From positions 3,100,001 through 3,164,000 of the forward strand of contig CP073041.1 in the NCBI GenBank assembly GCA_025370055.1: a DNA stretch of 64,000 bases, written 5' to 3'. Position numbers and translations under genes: made by a program. Below are positions 37,876 to 47,687 of this stretch, piece by piece. The notes beneath the pieces are model-generated. The model had not been told where the DNA came from. It ran no database searches and saw nothing but the letters and a program-made list of their open reading frames with translations. The stretch is from Woronichinia naegeliana WA131. GTDB lineage: Bacteria > Cyanobacteriota > Cyanobacteriia > Cyanobacteriales > Microcystaceae. How positions within the stretch are numbered: the stretch's first letter is position 1; each line of letters starts with the position of its first letter.

Positions 37876-39112
37876 CAGGGCAAACGCATCTTATCCGAGT
37901 AAAACCTTAAGGAGATAGTCCTCGTCCCAACCAGCGCGTAGCCGTTTATTCTTGATACCAAGTTTCAGAGTATTTTCCTTTGTGAGCAAGTTAAGAGCGA
38001 TATGGCGTAAGACGGCTAAATTCTCAGGAGCAAAATCCTTACGAATGCGACAAGCATCCTCGTTGAAGGCCAAGTCTAGAACCCAATGTAAAGAGTTTTC
38101 TATCAACCAATGACTACGAACAGATTGGGATAATTTTTGAGCATTACTCGGCAGGCTACTGATATAGTAGCGGGTCTCATACTCTGTTTTGTCTTTCAAT
38201 CGTCTCTCCGCTTTAATCATACAGATGCTCGTCAACTTTGCCCATTTCTCCCCACCCAGCAAAAATTCTGTTTGTTCCATCGTCCAGCAACGGCGAATTT
38301 CAATCCGTCCATGTCCCTTGTCTATTGTTTGATGAAAATCATGCTTAATTCCCGCAAAATTAACCGATTGAGCATGAGCAAATAATTGTTCAACATCCTC
38401 ACATAGATTACCTTGATTGCCTTTCAATGCCAAAACATAATCTCCCCCTCGCCCTACTATCTGTTGGGCAATCTTTGTCTGAGTTCCCATGGCATCAATC
38501 GTTACGATACAACCTTTGACCTCTAGCATTTTCAGGAGTTTGGGTATCGCCGTGATTTCATTCGATTTGCTTTCCACCTTGCACTGTCCTAGTACTAGAC
38601 GATTTGCTGTTGCCCATGCACTTACCATCTGAATTGCGCCCTTTCCGTTGGCATTATCATAGGAGTGGCGAAGGGTTTTGCCGTCAATCGCTATCACTTC
38701 CCCTTCACTTACCTCCGCTATACTTTTGACCCAATGCAGAAAACAGTCTTGAAATTGCTCTGGATTCAGACTAGCAAATACACGCGCAAACGTATCGTGG
38801 GAGGGGATGCCATTTGGCAATTCCAAAATTTTTTTTAGCCATTGATGTTTAGCCTTGCCGAAACTTTCCATGGCTACCCAACCTTCTGCTCCACAAATAA
38901 CGGCTAAGATGGCAATCGTTAGAATATCAATGAGTTTATGCCGTTTTGTTCGTTCGATGCGAGGGTCATCTATTTCGGCAAAGTGTTCTACCAGTCTATA
39001 TTTGGGTCGGAGTTTCATCGCTTTTGTTTTCTATGCACTTTCCCTTATTTTCCCTTATCCATCCCTCTATAATGTTCTTGTATCTGTATCATTTTTAGAT
39101 GCGTTCGCCCTG
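37876..39112 (-). mobile_element. ISAs1-family insertion sequence (1237 bp), copy 2
   Basis: Same ends as copy 1, flanked by ttctgatagc (37866-37875, 39113-39122). The right duplication overlaps the left edge of a MITE that has its own ttctgatag duplication. Confidence 0.95.
37891..39018 (-). CDS. ISAs1-family transposase, copy 2
   Basis: 375 residues, differing from copy 1 by a few substitutions (SHDTF for SDDTF, NFAGIKH for NFVGIKH, LGIKNKR for LGTKNKR). All DDE positions are present and the frame is uninterrupted, so it should be functional. Confidence 0.95.
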   Translation of the reverse strand: MKLRPKYRLVEHFAEIDDPRIERTKRHKLIDILTIAILAVICGAEGWVAMESFGKAKHQWLKKILELPNGIPSHDTFARVFASLNPEQFQDCFLHWVKSIAEVSEGEVIAIDGKTLRHSYDNANGKGAIQMVSAWATANRLVLGQCKVESKSNEITAIPKLLKMLEVKGCIVTIDAMGTQTKIAQQIVGRGGDYVLALKGNQGNLCEDVEQLFAHAQSVNFAGIKHDFHQTIDKGHGRIEIRRCWTMEQTEFLLGGEKWAKLTSICMIKAERRLKDKTEYETRYYISSLPSNAQKLSQSVRSHWLIENSLHWVLDLAFNEDACRIRKDFAPENLAVLRHIALNLLTKENTLKLGIKNKRLRAGWDEDYLLKVLLG

Positions 39113-39121
39113 TTCTGATAG

Positions 39122-39327
39122 CAGCAATTCTCAGTTTTAGATACAGCAAGCCTTTTAGGGATTTAAAGAACATTTCAAAGGGGGTTTTTGGGGCAATTCT
39201 ATGTGTACTACCATGCCTGAAAGCCTGAAGACTCGTAAAATGAACTTGTTAATCCCGTTGAATTTTACCCCGTATTACGCGAACTAAAACCTGAAACCCT
39301 TGCTACAGGGCAAATTTAGAATTGCTG
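39122..39327. repeat. 206-bp MITE with 9-bp target duplication
   Basis: Ends cagcaattctcagtttt and, reversed, cagcaattctaaatttg; flanked by ttctgatag (39113-39121, 39328-39336). Terminal bases match the 264-bp MITE at 33844. Confidence 0.85.
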
Positions 39328-39359
39328 TTCTGATAGTCAGCAATTCTAAATTTGAAAAA

Positions 39360-39763
39360 TCAGGAGGAATTAGTGGCGGGCAGAGAGTCAAATGGCTCAA
39401 GCATAAAATCAAGAAGGTGTTGCCAGCTATCAAAGACAAAATAGGTAGTAAGAGTACGTAAATGGGAAAAAAAGCATCTTCGAGTCCCTAAAAGTAGTCG
39501 GATACGTTGGTAGGACTCATCTAAAAGCTGTAAAACGGTGTGAAACAAGAAAGCCAGTAAATTTAAGGTGAGCAAAAAGGTAGCAAGATGGTGGTCACCA
39601 TGTCCAAAATTGTGTTCTAGATGGTAGCCCTGAGTCTTAAGAGTATTATGGTTCTCATTTTCGGTTTTCCAACGAGAGCGAGCGACACTGACTAACTCAA
39701 CAATGTTATCGGCTTGGGGAAAAAGGTCGGTAATCCAATCGTTGTGAAAGAGAACCTGACCGG
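39360..39763 (-). pseudogene. DDE transposase, C-terminal fragment
   Basis: The minus strand reads PGQVLFHNDWITDLFP...ARSRWKTENENHNTLKTQGYHLEHNFGHGDHHLATFLLTLNLLAFLFHTVLQLL, the catalytic-Glu region of an ISNCY or IS4-like enzyme; exact family uncertain. An 88-bp MITE at 39764-39851 interrupts it and supplies the apparent start. The N-terminal part is not found beyond the MITE except for a few possible residues. Confidence 0.7.
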
Positions 39764-39851
39764 GTAATGTTTTAGACCTGTGGAGCACTTTTCTAGAACG
39801 TTGTCAGCGCACGAATTGCAATTGGTCTTATCCACAGATTCAGAACACTAC
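39764..39851. repeat. 88-bp MITE, copy 1
   Basis: Ends gtaatgttttagacctgtgg and, reversed, gtagtgttctgaatctgtgg. The same 88 bp lie in the opposite orientation at 62672-62759. The IS1-like element at 51486-55292 has the same ends. Confidence 0.88.
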
Positions 39852-39895
39852 CGACCAAATACTGGCTCCAATAAATCGATGACCCAAATCCCTAG

Positions 39896-39920
39896 AAAAA
39901 AGGAGGCCACAAGGCCCCCT
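39896..39920 (-). terminator. Rho-independent-type terminator of ftsH
   Basis: On the minus strand, AGGGGGCC-TTGT-GGCCTCC forms a GC-rich stem directly followed by a run of six T, 26 bp after the ftsH stop codon. Confidence 0.85.
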
Positions 39921-39946
39921 GAATGCACAATGAAAGTAGATGAAAA

Positions 39947-41797
39947 TTAAGCCAAAGCAGCCATTCTTACATCATTATGAGTCAGAATATTCTGCAACTC
40001 TTCTGCATCAACCGTTTCCTTTTCAACTAACATTTCTGCTATTTTGTCGAGCACGATACGATTGCTAACTAAAACATCCTTGGCCCGTTGATAAGCTTGA
40101 TCCACTAAGGCACTGACTTCTTGATCGATCGCCGCCGCCGTTCGGTTGGAAAAATCACGATCTGAGGCAATATCTCGTCCCAGAAAAACGCCTCCCCCCT
40201 GTCGTCCCAAGGCCACTGGCCCCAACTTGTCACTCATCCCAAAACGAGTAATCATTTGGCGAGCAACCCGCGCTACCTGTTGCAGATCGTTAGAAGCTCC
40301 AGTGGTGACTTCCTCTTCCCCAAAGATGATTTCTTCAGCGACTCGACCCCCCAGGGCAACGGCCATTTGGTTTTGCAGATAGGAACGGGAATAGAGACCA
40401 GACTCCATGCGATCTTCACTAGGGGTAAACCAGGTTAAACCACCGGCACGACCACGAGGAATAATACTGATTTTTTGCACCGGATCATAGTCGGGCATTA
40501 AAGCCCCCACAAGGGCATGACCCGCTTCATGGTAGGCAACTAAGGTTTTGCGTTTTTCACTCATCACCCGATTTTTCTTCTCTGGCCCTGCCAAAACGCG
40601 GTCAATCGCATCATTGACTTCATCCATTGAGATTTCGGTCAGATTACGACGGGCCGCTAGGATAGCCGCTTCATTGAGTAGGTTAGATAAATCGGCTCCA
40701 GTAAAGCCAGGAGTACGACGGGCAATCTTATCTAAGTCCACATCCTTGGAGAGGGTTTTACCGCGAGAGTGAACATTAAGAATTTCCTTACGACCGGCAT
40801 AATCAGGACGATCTACCACGACTTGGCGATCAAAACGGCCTGGACGAAGCAGGGCTGCATCTAAAACATCAGGACGGTTCGTTGCCGCCACAATGATAAT
40901 GCCTGTATTCCCTTCAAAACCATCCATTTCCGTGAGTAACTGGTTCAAGGTTTGTTCCCGCTCATCGTTACCACCCCCTAGACCGGCTCCCCGTTGACGA
41001 CCAACGGCATCAATTTCATCAATGAAGACGATACAGGGCGCACTAGCTTTCGCTTGTTCAAAGAGATCACGAACACGAGATGCACCAACCCCGACAAACA
41101 TTTCCACAAATTCTGAACCAGAAATGGAGAAGAAAGGCACACCGGCCTCGCCGGCAACCGCTTTGGCTAATAAGGTTTTACCCGTTCCTGGTGGGCCCAC
41201 TAATAATACCCCTTTAGGAATTTTGGCTCCGATCGCCGTAAACCGATCCGCATTTTTCAGGAAATCGACAACTTCGGTCAATTCTAATTTGGCCTGTTCA
41301 ATACCAGCCACATCGCCAAAAGTTACTTGGGTTTGGGGTTCCATCTGCACTCTGGCTTTCGACTTACCAAAATTCATGGCTTGGGAACCGGGCCCACTCT
41401 GAGCACGACGCAAGAGGAAAAAGAGACCTACCAAAAGCAAAATGGGCAGGAAAAGACTGCTGGCGACCCTTAACCAAAAACTATCATCGCTCTGGGGTTG
41501 CACCGCAATATCCACATTATGTTTGGTGAGAATATTGATGAGATCCGGATCATTGGGAAGATTGACCAGAAAAGGCTGTCCACCACTGGGGTTAGGAACC
41601 TGGGCCTGGGTGCGATCCGCACTTAAATTGACCCGATCAACTTGGTTACTTTCAACTCGATGTATAAAATCGCTATAACTTAAAACCTCACGGCTTTGCG
41701 GTTGTCTATCTAAAAAGGCAGATGCTAGGGCCAAAACCACTATCAGCAATAGTGCATACAGACCAGCATTACGCCATTTTTTATTATTTTTGTTCAC
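39947..41797 (-). CDS. ftsH: ATP-dependent zinc metalloprotease FtsH (FtsH3-like)
   Basis: FtsH is a hexameric membrane protease that extracts and degrades membrane proteins; in cyanobacteria the complexes serve photosystem II repair and iron response. The 616-residue protein has a transmembrane segment at about 11-28 ([16 protein letters not shown]) and a second at about 107-128, the AAA domain with Walker A GPPGTGKT near 207, Walker [10 protein letters not shown], the SRH ([19 protein letters not shown]), and the zinc site HEAGH near 424. The start [17 protein letters not shown] and the 616-aa length match the FtsH3 type, which forms heteromers with FtsH1 or FtsH2. Monocistronic, with a strong terminator downstream. 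Confidence 0.96.
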   Translation of the reverse strand: MNKNNKKWRNAGLYALLLIVVLALASAFLDRQPQSREVLSYSDFIHRVESNQVDRVNLSADRTQAQVPNPSGGQPFLVNLPNDPDLINILTKHNVDIAVQPQSDDSFWLRVASSLFLPILLLVGLFFLLRRAQSGPGSQAMNFGKSKARVQMEPQTQVTFGDVAGIEQAKLELTEVVDFLKNADRFTAIGAKIPKGVLLVGPPGTGKTLLAKAVAGEAGVPFFSISGSEFVEMFVGVGASRVRDLFEQAKASAPCIVFIDEIDAVGRQRGAGLGGGNDEREQTLNQLLTEMDGFEGNTGIIIVAATNRPDVLDAALLRPGRFDRQVVVDRPDYAGRKEILNVHSRGKTLSKDVDLDKIARRTPGFTGADLSNLLNEAAILAARRNLTEISMDEVNDAIDRVLAGPEKKNRVMSEKRKTLVAYHEAGHALVGALMPDYDPVQKISIIPRGRAGGLTWFTPSEDRMESGLYSRSYLQNQMAVALGGRVAEEIIFGEEEVTTGASNDLQQVARVARQMITRFGMSDKLGPVALGRQGGGVFLGRDIASDRDFSNRTAAAIDQEVSALVDQAYQRAKDVLVSNRIVLDKIAEMLVEKETVDAEELQNILTHNDVRMAALA

Positions 41798-42012
41798 GCT
41801 ATAGGTCTCCTAAAGACAGAAAAATAGGATGATGGCAGAGAAATCTGGTTAACCCAGGGTAAGGCAAATGATATTCTTGTTAACTTATGTTAACCTTTCT
41901 CAGAAACAATTGACTAGAGACGAGGAAATTTGTTAAGCATTCCTCCAGTGTAGCCAACAATAAGAAGCACAAAAGTTTTACCTAGACTCAAATCGTCTCT
42001 TCCTAAATATTC

Positions 42013-43458
42013 ATGATCAATCCCAAGCAGTGGAAAACCCTTTATCGTCAAGTTCCCCAAGGATTGCAAACCGTCACCCAAACCTTAACCCAAACCTTAA
42101 CCCAAACCTTAGATGTGGCTCTCTTGGGATGGGCTGCGATGGTCGGCATAATCACAGGTTTGATTGGTACTTTTTTTCAGATCTGGGTACATCAAATCCT
42201 GAATCAACGGGAACTCCTAGCGCGATCGCTGTCGGATCGGCCCTGGCTCTATTGGACAATTCCCTGTCTGATTTCGGCTGGTATGGTAACGCTGAGTTTC
42301 TGGTTAATGAGGAAATTCTCGCCTGATACGGGAGGCAGTGGCATTCCCCAAATAGAAGGCCGTTTAGAAGGAATCATGCTCTTCAATTGGCAACGGGTTT
42401 TGCCGATCAAGTTTTTTGGTGGATTGCTATCCCTGGGAGCGGGCATGGTTGGCGGTTTTGAAGGCCCGACGATTCAGATTGGCGGTAGTATCGGTCTAAT
42501 GGTGGGTCAATGGTTTCGAGCCAATCAAGAGCAAGTCCGAGTTCTGATCGCATCGGGAGCCGCCGCCGGATTAACCGCGGCCTTTAACGCGCCTTTGGCC
42601 GGTATCGTTTTTATTACCGAGGAAGTTAAGCCGACTTTTCTCAATTGGGATGTGGCCTATCGCGCCATTGCGATCGCCTGCACCTTTGCCACCATTGTGG
42701 AGCGATCTTTGCGAGGTCAGGGATCTGTAATTAGTTTGACCAAATATGTACGAGTGCCTCTAGAAACCCTCTGGATTTTTGTTTTATTAGGTATCTTTTT
42801 TGGAATTTTAGGCTATTTATTTAACCACTATCTCTTTCGTGCTTTAGATTGGTTTAGTGGTCTGCCTAGTTTTCCCTATCGAGCAACTGGTTTATGGGTG
42901 GGGGGAACCATTGGCCTGTTGTCTTTGTTTTCTATTCCGATCACGGGAACCGGCGAAGCTGCCATTATGTGGGCCTTTAATAATGAAATTCCTAGTGTGA
43001 TCTTAATTTTTGTTTTTATTCTTCGTTTTTTTCTGACCTTATTTTGTTATGGATCCGGGGCGATCGGCGGTATTTTTGCACCGATGTTAGCGATCGCCAC
43101 CATTGCGAGTCTCGGTTTTGCCAAGGAAATTCATCATTTTTTTCCCAGTCAGGTTCCTGAACCAGGGGTCATGGCATTAGCGGGCATGGGGGCCTTAGTC
43201 TCAGCAACCGTGAGAGCACCCTTAACTTCTATCCTATTAACCATTGAAATGACCGATAATTATTTTGTCATTTTACCGTTACTGATTACCTGTTTAATCT
43301 CTAGCATGGTGGCTCAAGTATTAGGCGGCCAACCCATTTATACTGTGTTGTTACAAAGAATTATTGCCAAACAAGCAAAATTAAAGCCAACCGTAGAAAT
43401 TAAGGATGAAGAGAACGGTCATCATGACAATGATATAACTGAAAACCGTAGCCATTAA
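42013..43458 (+). CDS. ClC-family chloride channel / H+-Cl- exchanger
   Basis: ClC proteins form membrane dimers that move Cl- through each subunit, either as channels or as 2Cl-/H+ exchangers. The 481-residue product has about ten or more hydrophobic helices and the three anion-site motifs: GGSGIPQ, the gating-Glu loop GGFEGPTIQIG (usual form G(K/R)EGP, so Lys/Arg is Phe here) and GSGAIGGIFAPMLA. The IVFITEEV segment holds Glu at the position of the proton glutamate, which favours an exchanger. No CBS domain. The N terminus contains a threefold 12-bp repeat (acccaaacctta) encoding QTLT units near 42077-42112. Its 3' end overlaps the convergent glycosyltransferase gene by 59 bp. Confidence 0.92.
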   Translation: MINPKQWKTLYRQVPQGLQTVTQTLTQTLTQTLDVALLGWAAMVGIITGLIGTFFQIWVHQILNQRELLARSLSDRPWLYWTIPCLISAGMVTLSFWLMRKFSPDTGGSGIPQIEGRLEGIMLFNWQRVLPIKFFGGLLSLGAGMVGGFEGPTIQIGGSIGLMVGQWFRANQEQVRVLIASGAAAGLTAAFNAPLAGIVFITEEVKPTFLNWDVAYRAIAIACTFATIVERSLRGQGSVISLTKYVRVPLETLWIFVLLGIFFGILGYLFNHYLFRALDWFSGLPSFPYRATGLWVGGTIGLLSLFSIPITGTGEAAIMWAFNNEIPSVILIFVFILRFFLTLFCYGSGAIGGIFAPMLAIATIASLGFAKEIHHFFPSQVPEPGVMALAGMGALVSATVRAPLTSILLTIEMTDNYFVILPLLITCLISSMVAQVLGGQPIYTVLLQRIIAKQAKLKPTVEIKDEENGHHDNDITENRSH

Positions 43459-45184
43459 TATAGGGAAAATTTTCAGGATCTAGGGAACAATTTGGTAAAA
43501 CAATAGGCGCACGAAAATTCACCGCCCAAATATCCGTCGGACTTGATAATGTTTGCGAAACCTGTTGCAATTTTTGGGTTGCTTCAGGGCTATTTTCCTG
43601 GTTTTGGGGAATCAAGAGAAAAGAATTCGTATTATTTGTGGGGGATTTGACCATTTCCCAAGCAATGCTCATCATTTCTCCCGTTTGAACCAGACTTTGA
43701 TGGGTCGTAACGATCAGACTCGGAACCTGGGATTTTTGCTGAATAATACCTAAAAACTGTTCAGGACTATAGTATTTGCGATAGCCTAAGTTATGGGTAA
43801 TACTCAAGCAACTCATGATGCCCATCAAGGCAACCCCTAAAATAATGATTTGGCCATTATTTCGACTCAGATAAAGCCAATGTTTAGGCGATTGACTCAA
43901 TAACATCTTTAAATCCAATTCTGCTCTCTTTTCCTGCCAACAAACGGTTAAACTGATGGTCAAGATTAAAACCATAATTGGTAAATAGGGAAAACTATAT
44001 CTCGCGCCACGAGTGATATCCATACCGCCAAAGTAAGTAATGCCTAAATAGAGCAGTACTAAGCTCAAAAAACAGATGATTAGCATTTGGGTTTCAAGGC
44101 CGAAGCTCTCCGAATGCCAAGCTTTGGTTAAACTCCATTTTGCCAAAGGGACAAACCAAAGTAAGAAGAGAAACATTCCCAAACCCGATAGAATGGCGAT
44201 ACCTAAATTGGCTGACTCTATAGGCAATAGACACAGCATAGTTATCCAAGCGGCTAATAGTTGAAACGGTGGACTAATAATGCCGATTAAATGACTGTTA
44301 TCTTGATGAATCCATTGGGTCATACCATTGCCATAACCACGTTGATGAATGATCATAATCCAAGTTAACGCAGTAGTTACGGTTCCTAAAATGACCCAGA
44401 CTAATCTCAACCAAGGATAGAAAGATTTTAAAGATTTTCGTTTTTGCCAGCATAACCAGCCTAGGGCCATAAATTCAGCGACAAAGGCTAATCCACAGAA
44501 AAAATGAACAGATAAACCGATGCCATTAATGACAATCCAACTGCTGATGAAGGAAAGAGATAAACGTTGATTTTGAGATAAATATCTGGCACTTTTGACA
44601 AAATAACCGAGGGATAATAATACCCAGATAACGGCAAAGGTATAGTGACGAGCTTCCTGGGATAAAAAAATGCTGTAGGGAGAAACGGCCATCATTAAGG
44701 CCGCTAAATGGCCTGATCGCCGCGATCGCCCTAACCAAGTTCCTAAACTGTAGCAAAGGGGAATGGCTAACACGCTAAACAAGGCTGGTAAAGCGCGACT
44801 GGCCCAAAGATTGAGATAATTTCCGGTCGGAGGAAACCAGGATAACCACAGATGGGCGATCGCAAAATAGAGAGGCGGATGATTATCTTTATCAAGTAGT
44901 AAATTAACGACATCTCCTATTCCTGTTTGAGGATTAGGCTGGAGTGGTCTTAAGAGAACTTCAGGAGTAATTATTTGGCCGAGGGGAACTTGATCAAACT
45001 GATTGCCTAAACTAAAAACTAAGGTGGCAAATTCATCTGTCCAGAGCGGTTTTACCGTTAAATGATCCAATCGTAATAAACACCCCAACCCGATCCAACA
45101 CATTAATAATAGCCAGGTCTTTTGACCTTTTAAGAGCCGATTAAGGGAGAATTTTACAGTTAAATCAGCCGATGGCTCTATCAT
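43400..45184 (-). CDS. GT39/ArnT-like membrane glycosyltransferase
   Basis: The 594-residue protein (ATG at 45182-45184, MIEPSADLTVKFSLNR) has roughly a dozen hydrophobic segments and the GT-C first-loop motif LTVKPLWTDEFATLVFS, where the acidic pair is catalytic in dolichyl- or polyprenyl-phosphate-dependent enzymes. DKDNHPPLYFAIAHLWL and SRALPALFSVLAIPLCYSLG, followed by SQEARHYTF, are family-typical. It probably moves a sugar from a lipid carrier onto lipid A-like or surface glycan acceptors. A TTG 18 codons upstream is less likely. Convergent with and overlapping the ClC gene. Confidence 0.85.
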   Translation of the reverse strand: MIEPSADLTVKFSLNRLLKGQKTWLLLMCWIGLGCLLRLDHLTVKPLWTDEFATLVFSLGNQFDQVPLGQIITPEVLLRPLQPNPQTGIGDVVNLLLDKDNHPPLYFAIAHLWLSWFPPTGNYLNLWASRALPALFSVLAIPLCYSLGTWLGRSRRSGHLAALMMAVSPYSIFLSQEARHYTFAVIWVLLSLGYFVKSARYLSQNQRLSLSFISSWIVINGIGLSVHFFCGLAFVAEFMALGWLCWQKRKSLKSFYPWLRLVWVILGTVTTALTWIMIIHQRGYGNGMTQWIHQDNSHLIGIISPPFQLLAAWITMLCLLPIESANLGIAILSGLGMFLFLLWFVPLAKWSLTKAWHSESFGLETQMLIICFLSLVLLYLGITYFGGMDITRGARYSFPYLPIMVLILTISLTVCWQEKRAELDLKMLLSQSPKHWLYLSRNNGQIIILGVALMGIMSCLSITHNLGYRKYYSPEQFLGIIQQKSQVPSLIVTTHQSLVQTGEMMSIAWEMVKSPTNNTNSFLLIPQNQENSPEATQKLQQVSQTLSSPTDIWAVNFRAPIVLPNCSLDPENFPYINGYGFQLYHCHDDRSLHP

Positions 45185-45278
45185 GGTCAAATCTGTCAAA
45201 TCTACAGTCAAAGAAGGGGCAGCGTTTAATTGACCCAATCCTGAATTATCTTACGATTGCTTTGGCTTAATTAAGCTA

Positions 45279-45857
45279 TTAGGGACGGAAATCATAAATT
45301 TGAATCTGACCAACGCCCAAATTCATCCCGATCGCCTGGGGGCCAGCCGGAAAGGCCCGAACAGTAAATCCATAAGTTCCACCAATAGAGGGGTTTTGCA
45401 CCGCCTCTAATCCCACAGAAAAAGTGCTACCAGGCGGTACTGGTGTCTCAAATTCAACGGCGATCGCCCCCGTTTCTGGATCTTGGCTGACTGTTTTCAG
45501 CTTGAGAAGTGTTTGCTTCTGATCGGGGGTTCCTAAAAAGGCTTGGGTTTGGGAAAATCTAAAATCCAGAGTATAGGGACTCGTATTCTGTTGAATAGTC
45601 ACTTTGCCAATGGATTGAATCGATTGCTCAGGAAGATAAAAGGTAAAGTAATAGGGAACATCGGGCGCGTAAATGGAATTATAAAAAACCCTAGCTCCTT
45701 GAAAACTAGGCGGTTTGCCGGTAAAGAAAGTACTGTTGGGTGGATAGGGAAAATCCTGACTCTGAACGGGGTAGATGATTGCAGGACTTAACGTAACCCC
45801 CAGACTAGTGGTTAGCAGTAAAGGGAGCAAACCCAGGGTTTGGAATTTTTTGAGCAT
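45279..45857 (-). CDS. DUF2808 family secreted protein
   Basis: The 192-residue protein begins with a signal peptide (MLKKFQTLGLLPLLLTTSLGVTLSPAIIYPVQSQ, cleavage likely after about residue 33). The mature part (FPGARVFYN-like motif in FQGARVFYNSIYAPDVPYYFTFYLP, then KVTIQQ and GTYGFTVRAFPAGPQAIGMNLGVGQIQIYD) is the DUF2808 pattern, a family almost restricted to cyanobacteria. It is predicted periplasmic, of unknown function. It may be co-transcribed with the downstream GT39 gene (94-bp gap). Confidence 0.88.
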   Translation of the reverse strand: MLKKFQTLGLLPLLLTTSLGVTLSPAIIYPVQSQDFPYPPNSTFFTGKPPSFQGARVFYNSIYAPDVPYYFTFYLPEQSIQSIGKVTIQQNTSPYTLDFRFSQTQAFLGTPDQKQTLLKLKTVSQDPETGAIAVEFETPVPPGSTFSVGLEAVQNPSIGGTYGFTVRAFPAGPQAIGMNLGVGQIQIYDFRP

Positions 45858-46177
45858 AAATTTTCTTGACGGTATAAATTTTTAAAAATTCCCCGACTAA
45901 GTAAGTGAGCTTAATTAATTGTTAGATAGTGGAACAGGCTTCTAGCCTGTGGACGGGCAGGATGCCCATCCCACGTTTTATATTTAATTGCAACCAGCTA
46001 CTTATTCAAACTGTCGTGAATCTGTTCGATGAAAATATAAGTGATTCTTCCGTTAAGTTGTTGTGCGTTTAGATTTCATAGTGACTTATTCTACAAGTTT
46101 TATAACAAGGGGCTTAAGCCCCTTGCCTGTATGGGTTTTAGATGACAAACAGCTTAGTCCTATGCAAAAGAAGAGCC
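45858..46177. repeat. Intergenic stretch with three hairpin repeats
   Basis: Contains acaggcttctagcctgt (45934-45950) and gggcaggatgccc (45955-45967), adjacent hairpins that look like a common cyanobacterial intergenic repeat, and a perfect 20-bp palindrome caaggggcttaagccccttg (46106-46125) just downstream of the leftward gene at 46178. The last could act as a terminator, though its T tract is poor. No gene is visible. Confidence 0.6.
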
Positions 46178-47065
46178 TTAAATCTCAGCCACGGCCCGTT
46201 CAATCAAGCGGTGGGCAAGGGTTTGAATGCCCGTATGCTCATAGTAGTTTGTGGACATATCGAGAAAAGCGGCCACGTAATCTAATTTATCATCGGCAAT
46301 TTCCACAAATTGGGATAGATGATGAGCAATGGTTTGGGGAGTTAAACCGCGATCGCCGACAAAACTAGTCATCCAACCAGAAACTGACTGAAAACTTTCG
46401 CCAATAAATGCCAATTGACCGGCAGGATTGCCACCAGGAATAAACTTGCTGATTTGATTAAAGGCCTGATTTTCCTTTAAATCTGACTGGGTTAATTGAC
46501 CCAGGCGATCGCCGACATAGAGAATAAAATCGGGGCCAAGGGGCAGTAAACCGTCAAAACAAACGAGAGCAGCCATCCGCATCAGAGATTCGCCTCCGTA
46601 GTCTCCTAACGCCCCCAGAAAGTCGCCAATACTATTGCCTGGAATGCCATTAATTTGACAGAAAGCTAATAATTCCACAATCACTTTTAGCGATAAATCA
46701 ATGGTCTGAGCCTTGTCCGCTTTAGGAGTAACCTTGCCTAAAAAAGATAAAAAACCGACATTTTCGCTAATCTTGTTGGCTAAGGCCGCCGTACCGAGAG
46801 CACTTCCCGCACTATCAATGGTTTGGTAGAGCCATAGTGCTGTTTGATAACCCTGGGATTTATCGTTAAAGAGATAAACCGCGCGATCGCCGATTTGCTG
46901 AATCAGGTCTTCATCGGTTTCCCCCGTAATTGTACGGATCGTATTTTCAAAACCGACCAAATTTGTCCACTGACCAGGAATGACAAAATCCAAGGCCTGT
47001 AAAGATTTAACAGTTAAATTATCTTTAGGTAATTGATCAACTAGTTCAAAAATAGATTTACTCAC
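46178..47065 (-). CDS. Conserved cyanobacterial hypothetical protein
   Basis: The 295-residue protein MSKSIFELVDQLPKDNLTVKSLQALDF... is mainly helical with several long amphipathic or mildly hydrophobic helices (SLKVIVELLAFCQINGI, SLMRMAALVCFDGLLPLGPDFILYVG) but no clear signal peptide or transmembrane anchor. I recognise no enzyme motif. Codon use and HIP1 content resemble the core genes, which suggests a resident gene. It stands alone between the lipoprotein gene and a repeat-rich gap. Function unknown. Confidence 0.75.
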   Translation of the reverse strand: MSKSIFELVDQLPKDNLTVKSLQALDFVIPGQWTNLVGFENTIRTITGETDEDLIQQIGDRAVYLFNDKSQGYQTALWLYQTIDSAGSALGTAALANKISENVGFLSFLGKVTPKADKAQTIDLSLKVIVELLAFCQINGIPGNSIGDFLGALGDYGGESLMRMAALVCFDGLLPLGPDFILYVGDRLGQLTQSDLKENQAFNQISKFIPGGNPAGQLAFIGESFQSVSGWMTSFVGDRGLTPQTIAHHLSQFVEIADDKLDYVAAFLDMSTNYYEHTGIQTLAHRLIERAVAEI

Positions 47066-47171
47066 TGGGATATCTCCTAAATTTTAATGAGGGTTTCTGA
47101 ATGTCACTCAATGTTAACTAAATGGTTGCTAAAGTAGCTTTTTGATGCAAAAGCAACTAGACTCTACGTAC

Positions 47172-47687
47172 TCAGGACTTTAATTTGGCCAAACCCTGTA
47201 AGTCAAATTTTTCTAACCAGACCTGGCGATCGCTGGCTGTAAAAGACGGATTTCGTGATAGAACTTTGACTTGATAACGATCCGCGACTAACACTGCCGT
47301 TCCGGTTGAACCCTGTTTAACGGCTGGAAAGCCTCCAATTTGAGTCGTACTGTTTTGGAACTTGTTGGCGGCGGTTGGTGTATTGCGAATATCGGAAATC
47401 GCCATCACAGCTAAGTCCTGACCATCTTTTTTGAGCTTGGCCTCAGCAAAACCTTTTTTCTCCTGGGTATAAACCCGCTCATAGCCATCCCCCGATTTTG
47501 GGAAAAATTGGTTGAAATCGCTCCCCTTGGCTGATTCCTTAACAACAGCAGTGGCTCCTCGTTGAGTACTCGTTTGTTGAGCTTGATCAAAGCGGGAAGG
47601 CGGTTTGGGAGAACAGGCCGCGATCGCTAAAATCAGTAAAACAGGGATTAACCCAAAGGTGACAATTTTTTGCAAACGTTTAATCAT
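47172..47687 (-). CDS. Putative lipoprotein
   Basis: From the ATG at 47685-47687 (MIKRLQKIVTFGLIPVLLILAIAACSPKPPSRF) the 171-residue product has a basic n-region, hydrophobic core and lipobox LAIAAC, so Cys25 is probably lipidated and the protein anchored to a membrane. The mature domain (FPKSGDGYERVYTQEKKGFAEAKLKKDGQDLAVMAISDI...FQNSTTQIGGFPAVKQGS...LVADRYQVKV) looks like a compact beta fold without known catalytic residues. Function unknown. The upstream 480 bp contain no complete gene. Confidence 0.82.
   Translation of the reverse strand: MIKRLQKIVTFGLIPVLLILAIAACSPKPPSRFDQAQQTSTQRGATAVVKESAKGSDFNQFFPKSGDGYERVYTQEKKGFAEAKLKKDGQDLAVMAISDIRNTPTAANKFQNSTTQIGGFPAVKQGSTGTAVLVADRYQVKVLSRNPSFTASDRQVWLEKFDLQGLAKLKS

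Noticed and set aside
25635-39112. Composite transposon bounded by two inverted ISAs1 copies, carrying the caspase module and gatA
   Set aside because: Each ISAs1 copy has its own different 10-bp target duplication (agagttttct and ttctgatagc), so they inserted independently; gatA is a core gene.
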